Shown piece after piece: positions 1 through 19,400 of a stretch of DNA of 64,000 nt (its first letter is position 1; the number at the start of each line of letters is the position of its first letter). Where the stretch lies: positions 695,001 to 759,000 of the forward strand of contig JAMWET010003455.1 in assembly GCA_024036415.1 (NCBI GenBank). Reading direction: 5' to 3'. Both the position numbers and the translations under genes were made by a program. The notes below the pieces were generated by a model, which was given only the letters and a program-made list of their open reading frames with translations, did not search any database and was not told the origin of the DNA. Source of the DNA: Prochilodus magdalenae (taxonomy: Eukaryota; Chordata; Actinopteri; Characiformes; Prochilodontidae).

Positions 1-255
1 TTACAAGATGGCGGTCGGTGGATGAGAGAGAACGGCCGCCGGAGATCAAACTCATCTGAACGTTGTTTTTAAAAACGGTGCGTTTCTACGGACGGGAGTG
101 AGGAAACTTAAATCCTGATAGATACGGACGAAGTGCGTTTTTGTATTTGTGCGAGGGAACATGCGGTTGATAACGGAGTTTGAAGTCCGTGGTTGAGGAA
201 AAATAGAAGAAAAAACAACAGCAGTATTTTCGGAGCAGCTTCATCGTAACCGACA
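1..255 (+). promoter_or_regulatory. ppp4r3b: 5' end of ppp4r3b: promoter-proximal DNA and 5'UTR
   Basis: This stretch precedes the ppp4r3b start codon. Positions 4-16 read CAAGATGGCGGTC, a close match to the YY1 motif AAGATGGCGGC that often sits at or just downstream of start sites of TATA-less housekeeping genes. No TATA box is seen. An in-frame TAA at 247-249, two codons before the ATG at 256, fixes the start. Where transcription begins cannot be read from the sequence, and upstream promoter DNA may lie outside the window. Confidence 0.55.
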
Positions 256-8821
<8,566 letters not shown>

Positions 8822-10260
8822 ACTACAGCTGCAGTCCTCCACTCCAACGTCTCGTGGTGCCACTGAGTCCCAGTCTTATGGGTTTAGGGACCCAACCTAA
8901 ACATCCCTCACCCTTTCTACCCCAGCTGTACCTGTTTGCTCCCAAACAAGAACCACCAGACTTCGGGCAGCAAAGGAGCAGATCCTTTGCTAGGGTCACC
9001 TGAACCTTCCTGTTTTTCTCCCCCTCCACACGATCCTGTTGTACCAGGTTGTACCAGCAGGGGTGCTGAACTTCATCACGACTGCTCTTTTTTTCCACCA
9101 GTGGGGCAGGGAATAACATGAGAGCCAGTCAGCCTAGCAGGACTAGCCACTTAGTATTGGAAGCTTGATTGGCAGAGCCTACCGAGCCATGCGTCTTTTT
9201 TCCTTTTTTTTTTTTTCTTTGATCCAGGTTGGGTGGAGGGAACAAGGTAAAATGGGGAGGACAAAACACAAAAACCGACATGGGTCTAGCGCAGAGCTTG
9301 TCATAGTCCTTGACTTGAAGCTCCAAGTTCAGATGTTTGAAATCTTGTATTCACGAGTTTATTACGAGTAGTGTACAGCTGTATTTTCCCCACTCTCTTT
9401 TTAATTGTTTTCCCCTTCAGTGATTTTTTTTTTTATTATCAGAAAGGGGAAAACGACTCCTGCCAGTGTAAATTTTGTTTTCCCTTCCTCTCCTTTTTTG
9501 GCACACGTCAAGGTGGGATGACCGTTTACCCCTTTTTAATTGAAATTCTTTTGTTCATTGAAGAAAACCAGACGTTGTGATGCTGATTTTAATAACGTGT
9601 ATTAAACTGCAGTAAAAGTCATTTTGCAGTCGAGTGAAGCATGTCTGAGGGTGTCTGTGTTATGTGACTGAATTCACTTAGTCATAAGAAGACTGTCCAT
9701 ATCTGAAGGTCCATCTGCCAATCCACATGTTCCTTTTCTTTTTACGAGGGGTGCAGGCTCTCCTCAGCAATGGCTTTCTCACCAGATACTTTGTCACCAG
9801 CACACTATGTTCCTTAAGTGTTAAATACTGATAGTTACAGTTTGGCTGATATGTAGACATTCCTATCGCTGTTTATTGTCCAAGGGGCCCCCCCAACAAG
9901 TGCTCCTGAAGAACACAGTTCCAGCTCTGATTTAGCAGCTGGCTCTCTCACTCAGTTGTTCCTCCCGACAATAATTACTTTGGTCAGGTGTATATGCTGT
10001 TAAGTAAAGCAGCTTGAGCACAACTGGGCCTCCCCGATTTGAAATGTTCATCTGGTGTGAGTAACAGTTCAAAAGTGTTGGAACCCAGCCTGCATCGTTT
10101 CCAGGTGGTTTAGACTTGAGTATTGAAGGCTTTGTTTTTGTTTCTCTCCATTAATTTTTGTACAAGTCCATTTACTATCATTATCTCTGCTCTAGAGCAT
10201 TTGTATACATTTGATAATTGAAAAGAAAATAAGATTAAATTTGAGCCTGGCATTAAACAA
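8822..10260 (+). other. ppp4r3b: ppp4r3b 3'UTR with candidate poly(A) signals
   Basis: The region follows the TAA stop at 8819-8821. The first strong poly(A) signal candidate is ATTAAA at 9601-9606; a distal one, also ATTAAA, is at 10234-10239, so a short (about 0.8 kb) and a long (about 1.4 kb) UTR are possible. A T-rich run at 9188-9211 and other pyrimidine tracts occur within. Open frames here (for example 8936-9121) show no family resemblance. The true 3' end cannot be set without transcript data. Confidence 0.55.
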
Positions 10261-11647
10261 GTGGTCTAGTTTTATCTGGTTTTCAATGCTGTCGCACCCG
10301 ATAACACATCTGAAAACGCTGAAACAGCTGGAAAAAGCTCTATTGTTTTATATATCTGTTTGTTTATGAAGGTACTGACCGAGTGAGTTTGCCACTCTGT
10401 ATTGGTTGTGCTCACCAGGTGAAGAATGTTTCATAGTAGTCTTTATATGTGGCTTTTATTCCCTCCTCTTCCTCTCTCTAGCTGTATCTTTTCCTTTTCT
10501 GGTCCTGAATTTTCTCTTCTGCTTTGCAGCCCCGTCTGTGATGGCTTGCTTTATCTGTGCTGACGTTTCTTTTGCAGCAAAAGGAAAGCCTGCAGTTAAG
10601 AGTGAATATCCCTACCATGAATTTACCTCCCATTGAATGCATGTTAGTAAGAGATCTGCCAACTTAAAAGCACAGTCTGGAAGTCGTTGTGCTGCATCTG
10701 TTTACAAATGTTTGTTACCTTACCTTAATAGGTGGTGGTGGTCATGATGCTTTGATCCTCACAGGTCACTTTTTGAGTTGCAGTAGGCCTAATCAATAGT
10801 AGGATTCTGTACCTGCACCACATCACAAGCAGCAGTCGAAGGAAATCGGGCCGGGAAACCTTGAAATGATCAGATTGACACTGGCTGAGCTATAATGAGC
10901 TGAAAGGGTGTATATCTTTTTAAGACTTGTTATAAGCACTGTCCAACACTGCGTCGCTGTTGATCTGTGTCTAGACCTCAGGCCTTATATGTTCTTTCCA
11001 TATGGCTCACAGTATGTTGCATTTGTAAAGCACTTGCAACAGCTGCAGCAGACATGTGCAGTGTGGGGGTGGATGACAGGGCAGTGTATTGTTGTTCTCG
11101 TTAGAAATTACATCGCAATATGTTTTCAGAGTTGCATCCCAATGAGGAACAAAAAACGTAGCATGGCTTTTTATATGGTTTAACTGGTGCAACTAGAGCA
11201 TGCTGTTGGTCCCGTTTATCAATTCGGGTAAGCACATCATGAGCAGATTTTTACTACTACTTGCCTTTTATTTCTAGAGACTTAACCTGAGCACTTTAAT
11301 CAGCAGTGTTTGTCAGTTATGCAGTGCCACTGTGTAGCATATAACCTACACACTGTGAGGCTGGAATACAGCCTCTGGTGTAAACGGTGAGAAATTCAAA
11401 TCGTTTATTTTTATTCACAAATTAATCAAAAACCCAGGAATGCTATACGTATTGGCTCTTTTAAATACATGTGGTAGTGTTAGACAGCTGCTCTTTGTTG
11501 TACATATTTTAGAGGTTCATATTTTTATGCATGTTGAGTTGAAAGCCTTATCTGGTTCAAACAACATGGACTTGTTTTCATCATCAATATAAATCAACAT
11601 ATGAGTTATTAGATATTTGCCAATAAATCAGGCTTACCTATAACATA
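10261..11647. other. Intergenic DNA downstream of ppp4r3b, no gene seen
   Basis: This is AT-rich, unique-looking sequence. Short open frames at 10406-10636 and 10908-11183 encode hydrophobic or unremarkable peptides without recognisable domains, consistent with chance. No CFAP36-like coding exon was recognised on either strand. Confidence 0.5.
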
Positions 11648-12180
11648 CAGGGGTTGGACAATGGAACTGAAACACCTGGTTTTAGACCACAATCATTTAT
11701 TAGTATGGTGTAGGGCCTCCTTTTGCGGCCAATACAGCGTCAGTTGGTCTTGGGAATGACATATACTGCGTCCTGCACAGTGGTCAGAGGGAGTTTAAGC
11801 CATTCTTCTTGCAGGATAGTGGCCAGGTCACTACGTGATGCTGGTGGAGGTTCGTCCTTCTTGGTGGTATGCTGACATTACCCTGGATACCGTGGCTCTT
11901 GATACATCACAAAGACTTGCTGTCTTGGTCACAGATGCGCCAGCAAGACGTGCACCAACAGTTTGTCCTCTTTTGAACTCTGGTATGTCACCCATAATGC
12001 TGTGTGCATTGCAGTACTTTGAGCAGAACTGTGCTCTTACCTGCTAACTGAACCTTCACACTCTGCTCTTACTGGTGCGATGTGCAGTTAATGAAGATTG
12101 GCCACCAGGCTGGTCCAATTTAGCCATCAGACCTCCCACACTAAAATGACAGGTGTTTCAGTTTCATTGTCCAACCCCTG
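11648..12180 (-). mobile_element. Internally deleted Tc1/mariner-type transposon with intact terminal inverted repeats
   Basis: The element starts CAGGGGTTGGACAATGGAAC and ends with the near-perfect reverse complement ATTGTCCAACCCCTG. The terminal repeat is about 31 bp with one mismatch, and there is a TA dinucleotide on each side (11646-11647 and 12181-12182), the Tc1/mariner target duplication. At 533 bp it is far shorter than a full Tc1 element (about 1.3-1.6 kb). Read on the minus strand it keeps the beginning and the end of a Tc1-type transposase gene with the catalytic middle missing. It is therefore non-autonomous, although its ends could still be mobilised by a related transposase. 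Confidence 0.9.
11740..11995 (-). pseudogene. Tc1-type transposase remnant, middle deleted and frame broken
   Basis: On the minus strand an ATG at 11995-11993 begins MGDIPEFKRGQTVG, followed by a helix-turn-helix-like segment (ASVTKTASLCDVSRATVSR), the DNA-binding N-terminus of this Tc1 lineage. About 50 codons in, the sequence jumps to a C-terminal segment containing LATILQEEWLKLPLTTVQ, ending in a TGA at 11742-11740. The DD(E/D) catalytic domain is absent, and the span is not a multiple of three, so the two parts are out of frame. The remnant cannot make an active enzyme. Confidence 0.8.
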
Positions 12181-12182
12181 TA

Positions 12183-13580
12183 GACCCCTGTAATCAGAAC
12201 CACAGCAGTGCTTACACAAACTAGTGTAGAGGCTGCTGAGGTCCTGCACGAGTAATCTACAGGCCAAGTTGTAACATCTGCTCTCAGGCTGCTTTCAGAT
12301 GAATTATCCAGAACGGGCCAGTGCTGGAAAAAATGTTCAGTGTTAGCAGAGACATAAAAATATATGTAGCTCTATTATGATTTGTAAAATATTTTTACAT
12401 TTTAGTTACTCGATTAAAAAGCTCCTCTTAAACCTCAGTTTAGAACACTGAACCACAGAATGTACTACATTAAACATGACCAAATAACAGTTAGAAAGGG
12501 GTTTCTGTTCCTATCATATGATCAGTTGGGCCACTTTGGAAGTTGTAAAAAAAACACCTAACCACAAAATACGAATTCTGTATTTCTGCGCTCACGTAAC
12601 AACTGGTTTCGTATTTTGCTGATGTTTGGCAACCCTAGCCTACTGTTAAACTCCTGGTTGGCAGAAGAATTTATTAAAAATAAATTGACCTTTGTATTTC
12701 ATCACTACTGATGTAAAACAAATCACTGTAATGAGTCTCTTGTGACTTTTTGCCTCTGTTCAGATCCAGAGAGCTTGTAACCCACAGGGTTTTTAGCCTG
12801 CGGCCCCGTGAAGCGCCCCTCTAGTGGTCTGTGGCCCTGTATTCGGAGGGAGGCAGGCCAGTCACATCTCTTCAAGTCATAGTCACAAAAACGTAAGTGG
12901 ATAAAGGATTAACAAAAATGAAAATTCAAAATGAGTTTGTTTAAAAGGTTTCTCAGTACATGTGCACCCTTACTCTGATTTCTTTCGGATTTCTCAGTCT
13001 GTGTATGTGCGAACACATGCCATGTTTCCAGAAATATGCAAGCAGCAACTGCAGGTTGGCTACAAAACACATTAAAGGCGGTGCTGAAACAAATTACATG
13101 TGACGAAATGAGAGATTTGAATATGCTTCACATCCTGCATGGTGAATGTTCATAATCTCAGGTAGACTGACTTAAATAAAATAGCCATGGGACGAAGTTT
13201 AAGTTTTACGTTATATTTGTGAGGTCTTATTACGCAAGTTTATTGGCCAGTTGCAATAGCTGCAGTCTGATTACCGTCTGACTCATGTAGATCCAGAGTT
13301 TCCCTTATCCCTATTCTCTCACTGCCTGTCATGCACATAAACACAAAAAATGGATTACAGACTAAGTCTGATTTCCTGCCGTTCCTGTGTGCATGTAAAC
13401 ACGCTCGGTGTAATTAGATTTAATGGATAGTCATTGTTTTAAGCTGCTATTTCGCTGGTACGTTTGCTCTGTTCCACCTTGTTTGCAGACTTCAGACTAA
13501 ATGACTTTCTGGGATACATAGTTGGCATTGAGGAACTGAGGAACTGTCTTAAAGCATCATGATGTTACCTTTTCCCCCTG
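12183..13580. other. Intergenic DNA, no gene seen
   Basis: Mixed unique sequence between the Tc1 element and the more GC-rich segment near 13.6 kb. Around 12816-12830 the minus strand reads CCACTAGAGGGGCGC, which resembles a CTCF core but has one extra G. No coding exon, RNA gene or repeat family was recognised. Confidence 0.45.
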
Positions 13581-13589
13581 TATCACCCA

Positions 13590-13810
13590 CCCCTTACTAA
13601 AGAGGATTTGTGGGTTAAGTCCTTGCGGCAGTTGAACATGTGGTGGCTGCTGCTTAGTGATAGTGCTGGTTGGCATGGCAACGTGTTCATGTCAGCAGTT
13701 TCCCTCTCCAGTAATGGCAGATACGGTCATTGTGGTGGGTGATGCTGCAGTAATTGCATGTCTAAAAGACTGCAGTGCCGACGTGCCAGGCGGTTTGGAG
13801 TGATGCGGAG
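13590..13810. promoter_or_regulatory. Candidate regulatory segment with an RFX (X-box)-like site
   Basis: Positions 13669-13682 read GTTGGCATGGCAAC, one mismatch from the palindromic RFX X-box GTTGCCATGGCAAC. The surrounding 200 bases are more GC-rich than their neighbours and include TAATTG and CAGCAG words, the texture often seen in conserved non-coding elements. It lies about 2.7 kb upstream of the ccdc88a start codon. Only the motif match is observed; regulatory activity is inferred. Confidence 0.35.
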
Positions 13811-14516
13811 CATGATACATGAATTTTGAGATGGTGGTTTTTGCTATTTCCAGCTAATCTGAGGGTTGCGTTTCGTTCATACTTCCATTCCTTAAATCTA
13901 ATCAGTTTAATTCAAATTAAACTTAATTGTAGTTCTTACACATATACTGTGCTGCATACACAGCACGATTTCCAGTTTATTCCTGAAAATAATATTCAAA
14001 ATAAGAACCAAATTAATATTGATGTGTTGTTTATGGGTACTTTGAGTTCTGGCTGATATGCTGCATACATTATTTCCTCTATGCTCATTGTATTGCATTA
14101 TAGTAGGGTATTGTTGTGGCAATGTGCATTACATCCAGTACACTTTACAGCCCGTCTGCCTCCCTGTTTTAATCTCTTATTTAAACAATATGGTAGCTGG
14201 CTGTCACAGCCCACTTTATCCCCTGTAAATTTGATTGGCCCTGGGGTTGGAGCTCAGTGGGAAGAGGTTTGGATCATTTAAGTTTCATTAACAGCTCCAC
14301 AGGACAGGCGAGAGAGCTTCCGCTCATGTAGGTCATCCTGCCACATCCTAAATCAATGAAAGTGACAGTCAGATGGCGTGTGGTTGTCCGAATGTCTCTG
14401 CATTACATATTGCACAGATACTGTATGAACACACTGAGTACACTGGATAATAGATTTAGAGTGCTATGTGTGTTATATCTCCAGCAGACCACCAAAAGTC
14501 TAGCTATTCGCGTCCA

Positions 14517-14530
14517 CCACGAGAGGTCGC
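14517..14530 (+). promoter_or_regulatory. CTCF-like motif between the two genes
   Basis: The 14 bases CCACGAGAGGTCGC agree with the CTCF core (CCASYAGRKGGCRS-like) at about 12 of 14 positions. The location, between ppp4r3b and the ccdc88a promoter, would suit a boundary element. A single motif match of this quality arises by chance fairly often. Confidence 0.25.
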
Positions 14531-15289
14531 TGTTTGGTGTATTTCAGAGCAGCACCGCTGGTTATTGACAGTGAGGGCTGGGCGGACAAAGACCAGCACA
14601 CCCAGCGATGAACGCAAAACACAAATATTATAAATCTAGGCTCTACTTATATGCAAACTAACTCTTTTCTACAAAGGTCAATGTAAGCAGAGGCTACGGA
14701 TTTCGCAATTATAAAGAAATCCACCAAAATGCTGTTTACCAAATAAGAAAAAAAATCTTTTATTTGCTGCTTCAAAACAGTTCGCCGCGCTTATTTAAAA
14801 ATGGGAACTGACCAAATCCGTATTCGACCTTAGTAAAATCGAAATTGACAAACGTCAAATGATCTCTCACCACTACAAAACACCGTTGGTCACGTTTTAA
14901 ACGGACTTAGCTTACTAGCAAATAGCCTACGTGTGGGTTTTCGGGACACATCCGGGTAAGTTACCTATTGGGCTCAATTTAAAAATGCTCCCTACTATGT
15001 CAGTGGACAACTTGGAACACGGTCCACCACATAGGCCCTGGAATAACGGCTAGGAGCGCATTACACGACTCACGAAATAACAGCATTACGTTTACATAAT
15101 GTCTTTTGGATTCAAATAGACCTCTATATGTCAGTAAGGAGCGATTTGTGATTTAGTTACACTTGGAAAATGGACCTACACCAAGTGGCGACCGTTAAAA
15201 ACGCAATGCCGCTAAAAAAGAAACAGTCATTGCGGATCATAAACGGACCAATGGGAGCGTAGAGTCAGAATATGTGCGCGAGCGGAGCT

Positions 15290-15720
15290 CGCCCTAGTGA
15301 TGGTTTAGTTCGGTTCAGTTTACCAAACCGATTCTTTCGAACTGCCCGTTTCAATTAATCAAACCCCGGATTCAACGATTCACAAGGCGACTTCTCTTTT
15401 CCTATGGTTCGGCGAGTGAGCCGGACGCCCACGACTAGCCGAGACAAAGTTATTACCTTTGCTATAAGCGTCTTGCATATGCCTCTTTGGGTGACTATAA
15501 AGATTAGCAAAGACGGCTTTGTGTTTCATATCTCTGATATGTAAATAAAGCCATTTCCAATGGGCTGTTATTAACATGTTACTACGTATGTTATGACTAA
15601 CTGAGAACCGGCTTTTGCTGGGCGCCTAGAGCACAGGGACAAGAGTTCGCTTCGTTGGTGACTCGTGAATCGGTTCGATCGAGCTTTGGAAAAGAACCGA
15701 TTCACAGGAGCTAATCGTTC
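15290..15720. repeat. Inverted-repeat-rich segment upstream of ccdc88a, possible decayed DNA element
   Basis: The clearest pair is GTGAATCGGTTC at 15665-15676 and its exact reverse complement GAACCGATTCAC at 15694-15705, separated by 17 bases, which could form a hairpin. Related words (GGTTCGG, AACCGATTC, CGATTCAC) recur at 15306-15390 in both orientations. That pattern suggests a decayed foldback element, but no clean termini or target duplication were found and I cannot assign a family. Confidence 0.45.
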
Positions 15721-16418
15721 ACAGAGAGCGCGGCGCCTCAGACGGAGACTGGGAGACGAGAAAGCCGCCGCTGCCAAAATCCACATTCTTGGAGACACTC
15801 ATTAAATGGGAATTATCGTCCGAGTAGTGCTCGTTTCGTGAGGAAAAAGCGTGCCACTGGAAAACGAGGATGACCTGAAAGATACAAACCTGGTTTATAC
15901 CTGACGTGGCGAGTTTTCCATCGTTTTCTCGGTTAACGGCTCATTCTTGTCATTTTTTCCCCACGGCTCGCGCTCTGAATGGCTCGTCTGAGACGTTTGC
16001 TAGCTGGCTAACGTTAACGGGTTTTCTCGTCGCTGAAGAAGAAGCGGCGACGTTCAGATGCTTTTATTCGGGTTTTGCTTTACCGTTCAGCGTTCTTGAA
16101 GGTTTAACGTTAATGTTAAGCTAGCGAGGCGGCGTGTCTTTAAAGAGAGTAAGATAATGTATATTATTTCTCTGACCTCAGAGGCGAAGTTGCCCACGAC
16201 TCGAGAGAATTCCCAGCTAATTCGAGCTACTTTGCTTCCCTTCGCTGTATTAATGCAGCTGGACCTTTGTCTGAGGCTTTAGCCAGAAGAGGGGATGAGT
16301 TATATTAAAAACACGCTCGTATTTAATGGAATGAAACCCAGAAACACCGTTTAAATCGACTTGAGAATCCGTGGTCATTCAGCGAGGACGGTTTTTGTGG
16401 ATTAACCCTGTGGAGAAA
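15720..16418 (+). promoter_or_regulatory. ccdc88a: ccdc88a promoter-proximal region and 5'UTR
   Basis: The region is markedly richer in CG dinucleotides than the surrounding DNA and leads into the ccdc88a start codon. An in-frame TGA at 16362-16364 lies upstream of the ATG at 16419, so the reading frame cannot start earlier on this exon. The start context is AAAATGG, with the favourable G after ATG. No TATA box was recognised. The transcription start is not determinable here. Confidence 0.5.
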
Positions 16419-19400
16419 ATGGAAAACGAGGTGTTCACGCCTTTGCTGGAGCAGTTCATGCTCACTCCTCTGGTGGCCTGGGTGAGATTGGGTTTTTGTT
16501 CCTCATTCACGCATGTGTGTTTTGAATAGGCGATTTCGATGGACTGTATATTATTAATATGTGTTTGAAATCTTCTAGGTGAAGACTGTGGTCCGACCAA
16601 CCACGACCGATGGAAGCAAGCTTTCTGAATACATAGAGTTAGTGGATGGCGCGTACTTGAACGAGGTCATGCTTCAGATGTAAGTACAGGGCAGCCCTGG
16701 TATTATTTATGAAGCAGCCTGCAGTCATCTTGTCTGTACCCTATTGTTAAGGCAGAAATATGCACAGCAGATGGAGCAAATACTGTGAAACCCGGCCGTC
16801 TCCAACCTCCTCATACATGTTTGGGCCCAAATATTATTTCAGGTCTGCAGTTTGGAGTCATGATGGGCCACCCATTGCTTTGCTTTGTAGTGGTACATGC
16901 ATGCAAATAATGTCACGCATACTTTGTACGAATATAAACTCAGGCATCTGAATTTTTTTATGTCATATTCATATTACCGAAGCTTGGTGCCATCACATCT
17001 ACCCACTTACACATCTGCTATAGGGTTATGCGCCTCCATAGATCCTATATTATCTATTACTGTAACCAGCTGTCTGTAATGCTCAGATGATGGTGCTGGT
17101 CAGTGAATGGGCACTAACCGATGGACATGTCTATGGGTATGGAACTGCCTGACAGGTCTTACATTGGTCATGAATCAACTTATGGGTCTGTCAGGGGCCG
17201 CACAATACATAGCATCTGTCACAGAAGTGTGCGCCTGTTTAGTAGTCACATTGCATGACACAGTGTTAAGTAAGGCGATTTAAATGAAGCATGTCAAGCT
17301 ATAACTTATTTTGATACTTCATGCATAAGGGAGTCCTGCACAGTTCTCATTTTCTGTATCTATAATACAAGACAAGTCTGATTGTCTGATATACTCTGCA
17401 ATAAGGGTTCATGGCTACATGGAGAAGAGCTGCCCCAGTGACCCTTGCTTCTGTGTTTGATGTGTTGAATTAATTACATATATAATAGAGCTGTTCCTGA
17501 TTTACTGCAGAAAACATAATATTGCAGTCTCAGTATCCTGTAGCCCTTTCACCTAACTGTCGTGTTTGAAAAGTATGTTGATCTTTGCTGTCGATCAAGA
17601 ACCGTAACCCTATTTCATCAGTGATTTTGGATGGTTAGGATCTCTGTTATCATCTTAATGGTTTCCTATATTTATCTTTAGGAATAGAGCAAGAGTGGCA
17701 TTTATTAATCTTGCCATTTATCTTAACAAATTTGACTTTTACACACTGTAATTGTACACCGGTTTGTCTGAGTTGGTTAGGGTTGTGCTGGTTCATCTCA
17801 GTTTTAGACTTAATAATATTTAATGTATGCAAAGAGTTAGTAACAGACATTACTTATGAATCTTAATTTCATATCCTCATTCAGGAAAGTGATGTCCAGA
17901 CATATGTACACAAAAATAGACTGTCCAAAATGGTTACAACCTGCTAATGAAGCAGGACCGATACTGTGCCTTGTCCGTTTTTATAGACAGGTGTTGAAAT
18001 CTTTGTTTAAACAGAAACATGCCTCCTCTTTCATGGTGATTGTGTATCATATCAACGTGGTTTGGAGAAAACACAAAGCCCTTTAGTCCACCTTTTGGCA
18101 GGCTCGATATGCATGCGTGTTATTAGCCTGTATGGTAGGTGACAAATTGCAGATCATTTTATCTCCCCTGCTATGAGAAGTCTTCCCCACTTATTGAGGG
18201 TTTTAGGCAGTTAGTTTTGGCGCTGAGTATTGGGCAGCTGTTGGCACTCATCCTCTCAGCATGGCTCTCAGACAGAAGGCACATTGTCCATTAGTGAAGT
18301 GAAGCAGGTCTTTGTTAACTGGCAGGCATGTTAACTGGTTAGTGATTCTGGACACTGGTAAATCTTTAGCGAAACACACATGGAGCTGGTCGTGCAGCTG
18401 AGATTTGTTTTCCTTAATGCAGTGGTATTTGTCCTACACACAGTTTACAGAAAAGATTTTCCTAATTGAATTCAGATAACCATTATAGGGTTTATATTGT
18501 TGTTTCCTTTCCTCTGTCTGCCAAGTGATTTCAGCACTTATCAACTATGAAATACAGTATTTGGCAGAAGAATTGTCCTGCACTTTGTAGCATAATTTAA
18601 TTTGGCCAGCAGAAGCTGCAGGAACGTGTTGGCATTACATCCATTATAGCTTCAACTCCTGGCACACTGTAGTGTGGCTCTTAATCAATACTCGTTCTCC
18701 TAAAGGGGTTTGCTTGCCATATTGACACAAATGGTCATTATCCAGAGGAATGGCTACAGGGGCATTGATCTTGCCATTCGTCTTAACCAATTTGACTTTA
18801 AGGGGTGTAGTTGAGAGTTGTGCCCTGAAGCCGGAGGCCTGTTAGACTTGTTACACTGAACATCTGTGAGATGATGCCTTTAGTATTAACCCTCTATTGC
18901 ACATTGATCGTTATTTTGTGGTATGTTGACTTGAGGCAGCATTGTATGCCAATGCAAAGAAACTATTGAGTATTGTATTATGTGGAAAAACCGTAACATT
19001 GAAGCACTTAGATACAAAATAATAACCAGCGATTGAAGTAAACATGTTTGCTGAATGCTCGGCTTGCAGAATTGACTGGATAGGGCTTCTGATATTCTAC
19101 TGTTTTTGAATATACCCTACATACTGAAGTGACATTTCCCAAAAAATTGGTCAGTGTCATCCACATGCCAGAAAAATAACTTTAAAATGCTCACCAACAA
19201 AGTATGTATCAATTATTTTGTAAAATGAAGGAAATAGGTGTTTTACCGCAGAGTAGAGCAATAATGGGGAATTTATATGAGCAAAAAACTTTAGGATAAC
19301 GTTCTTCTGCTGGTGGTGAGAGATACAGAGTAATTGGAGGTATGCTTTTTCAGAAAGTTTGACATTTGCTTTAGCCTGGGCTGGAGTGGGACTTTTCAGA

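Noticed and set aside
11835..12047. 70-codon + strand open frame within the Tc1 element
   Set aside because: It is the wrong strand of a transposase remnant; the recognisable Tc1 protein reads on the minus strand.
14238..14275. tRNA or tRNA-derived SINE suggested by GGAGCTCAGTGGGAAGAG
   Set aside because: Only an A-box-like stretch is present; no B box (GGTTCRANTCC) or cloverleaf-compatible arms follow.
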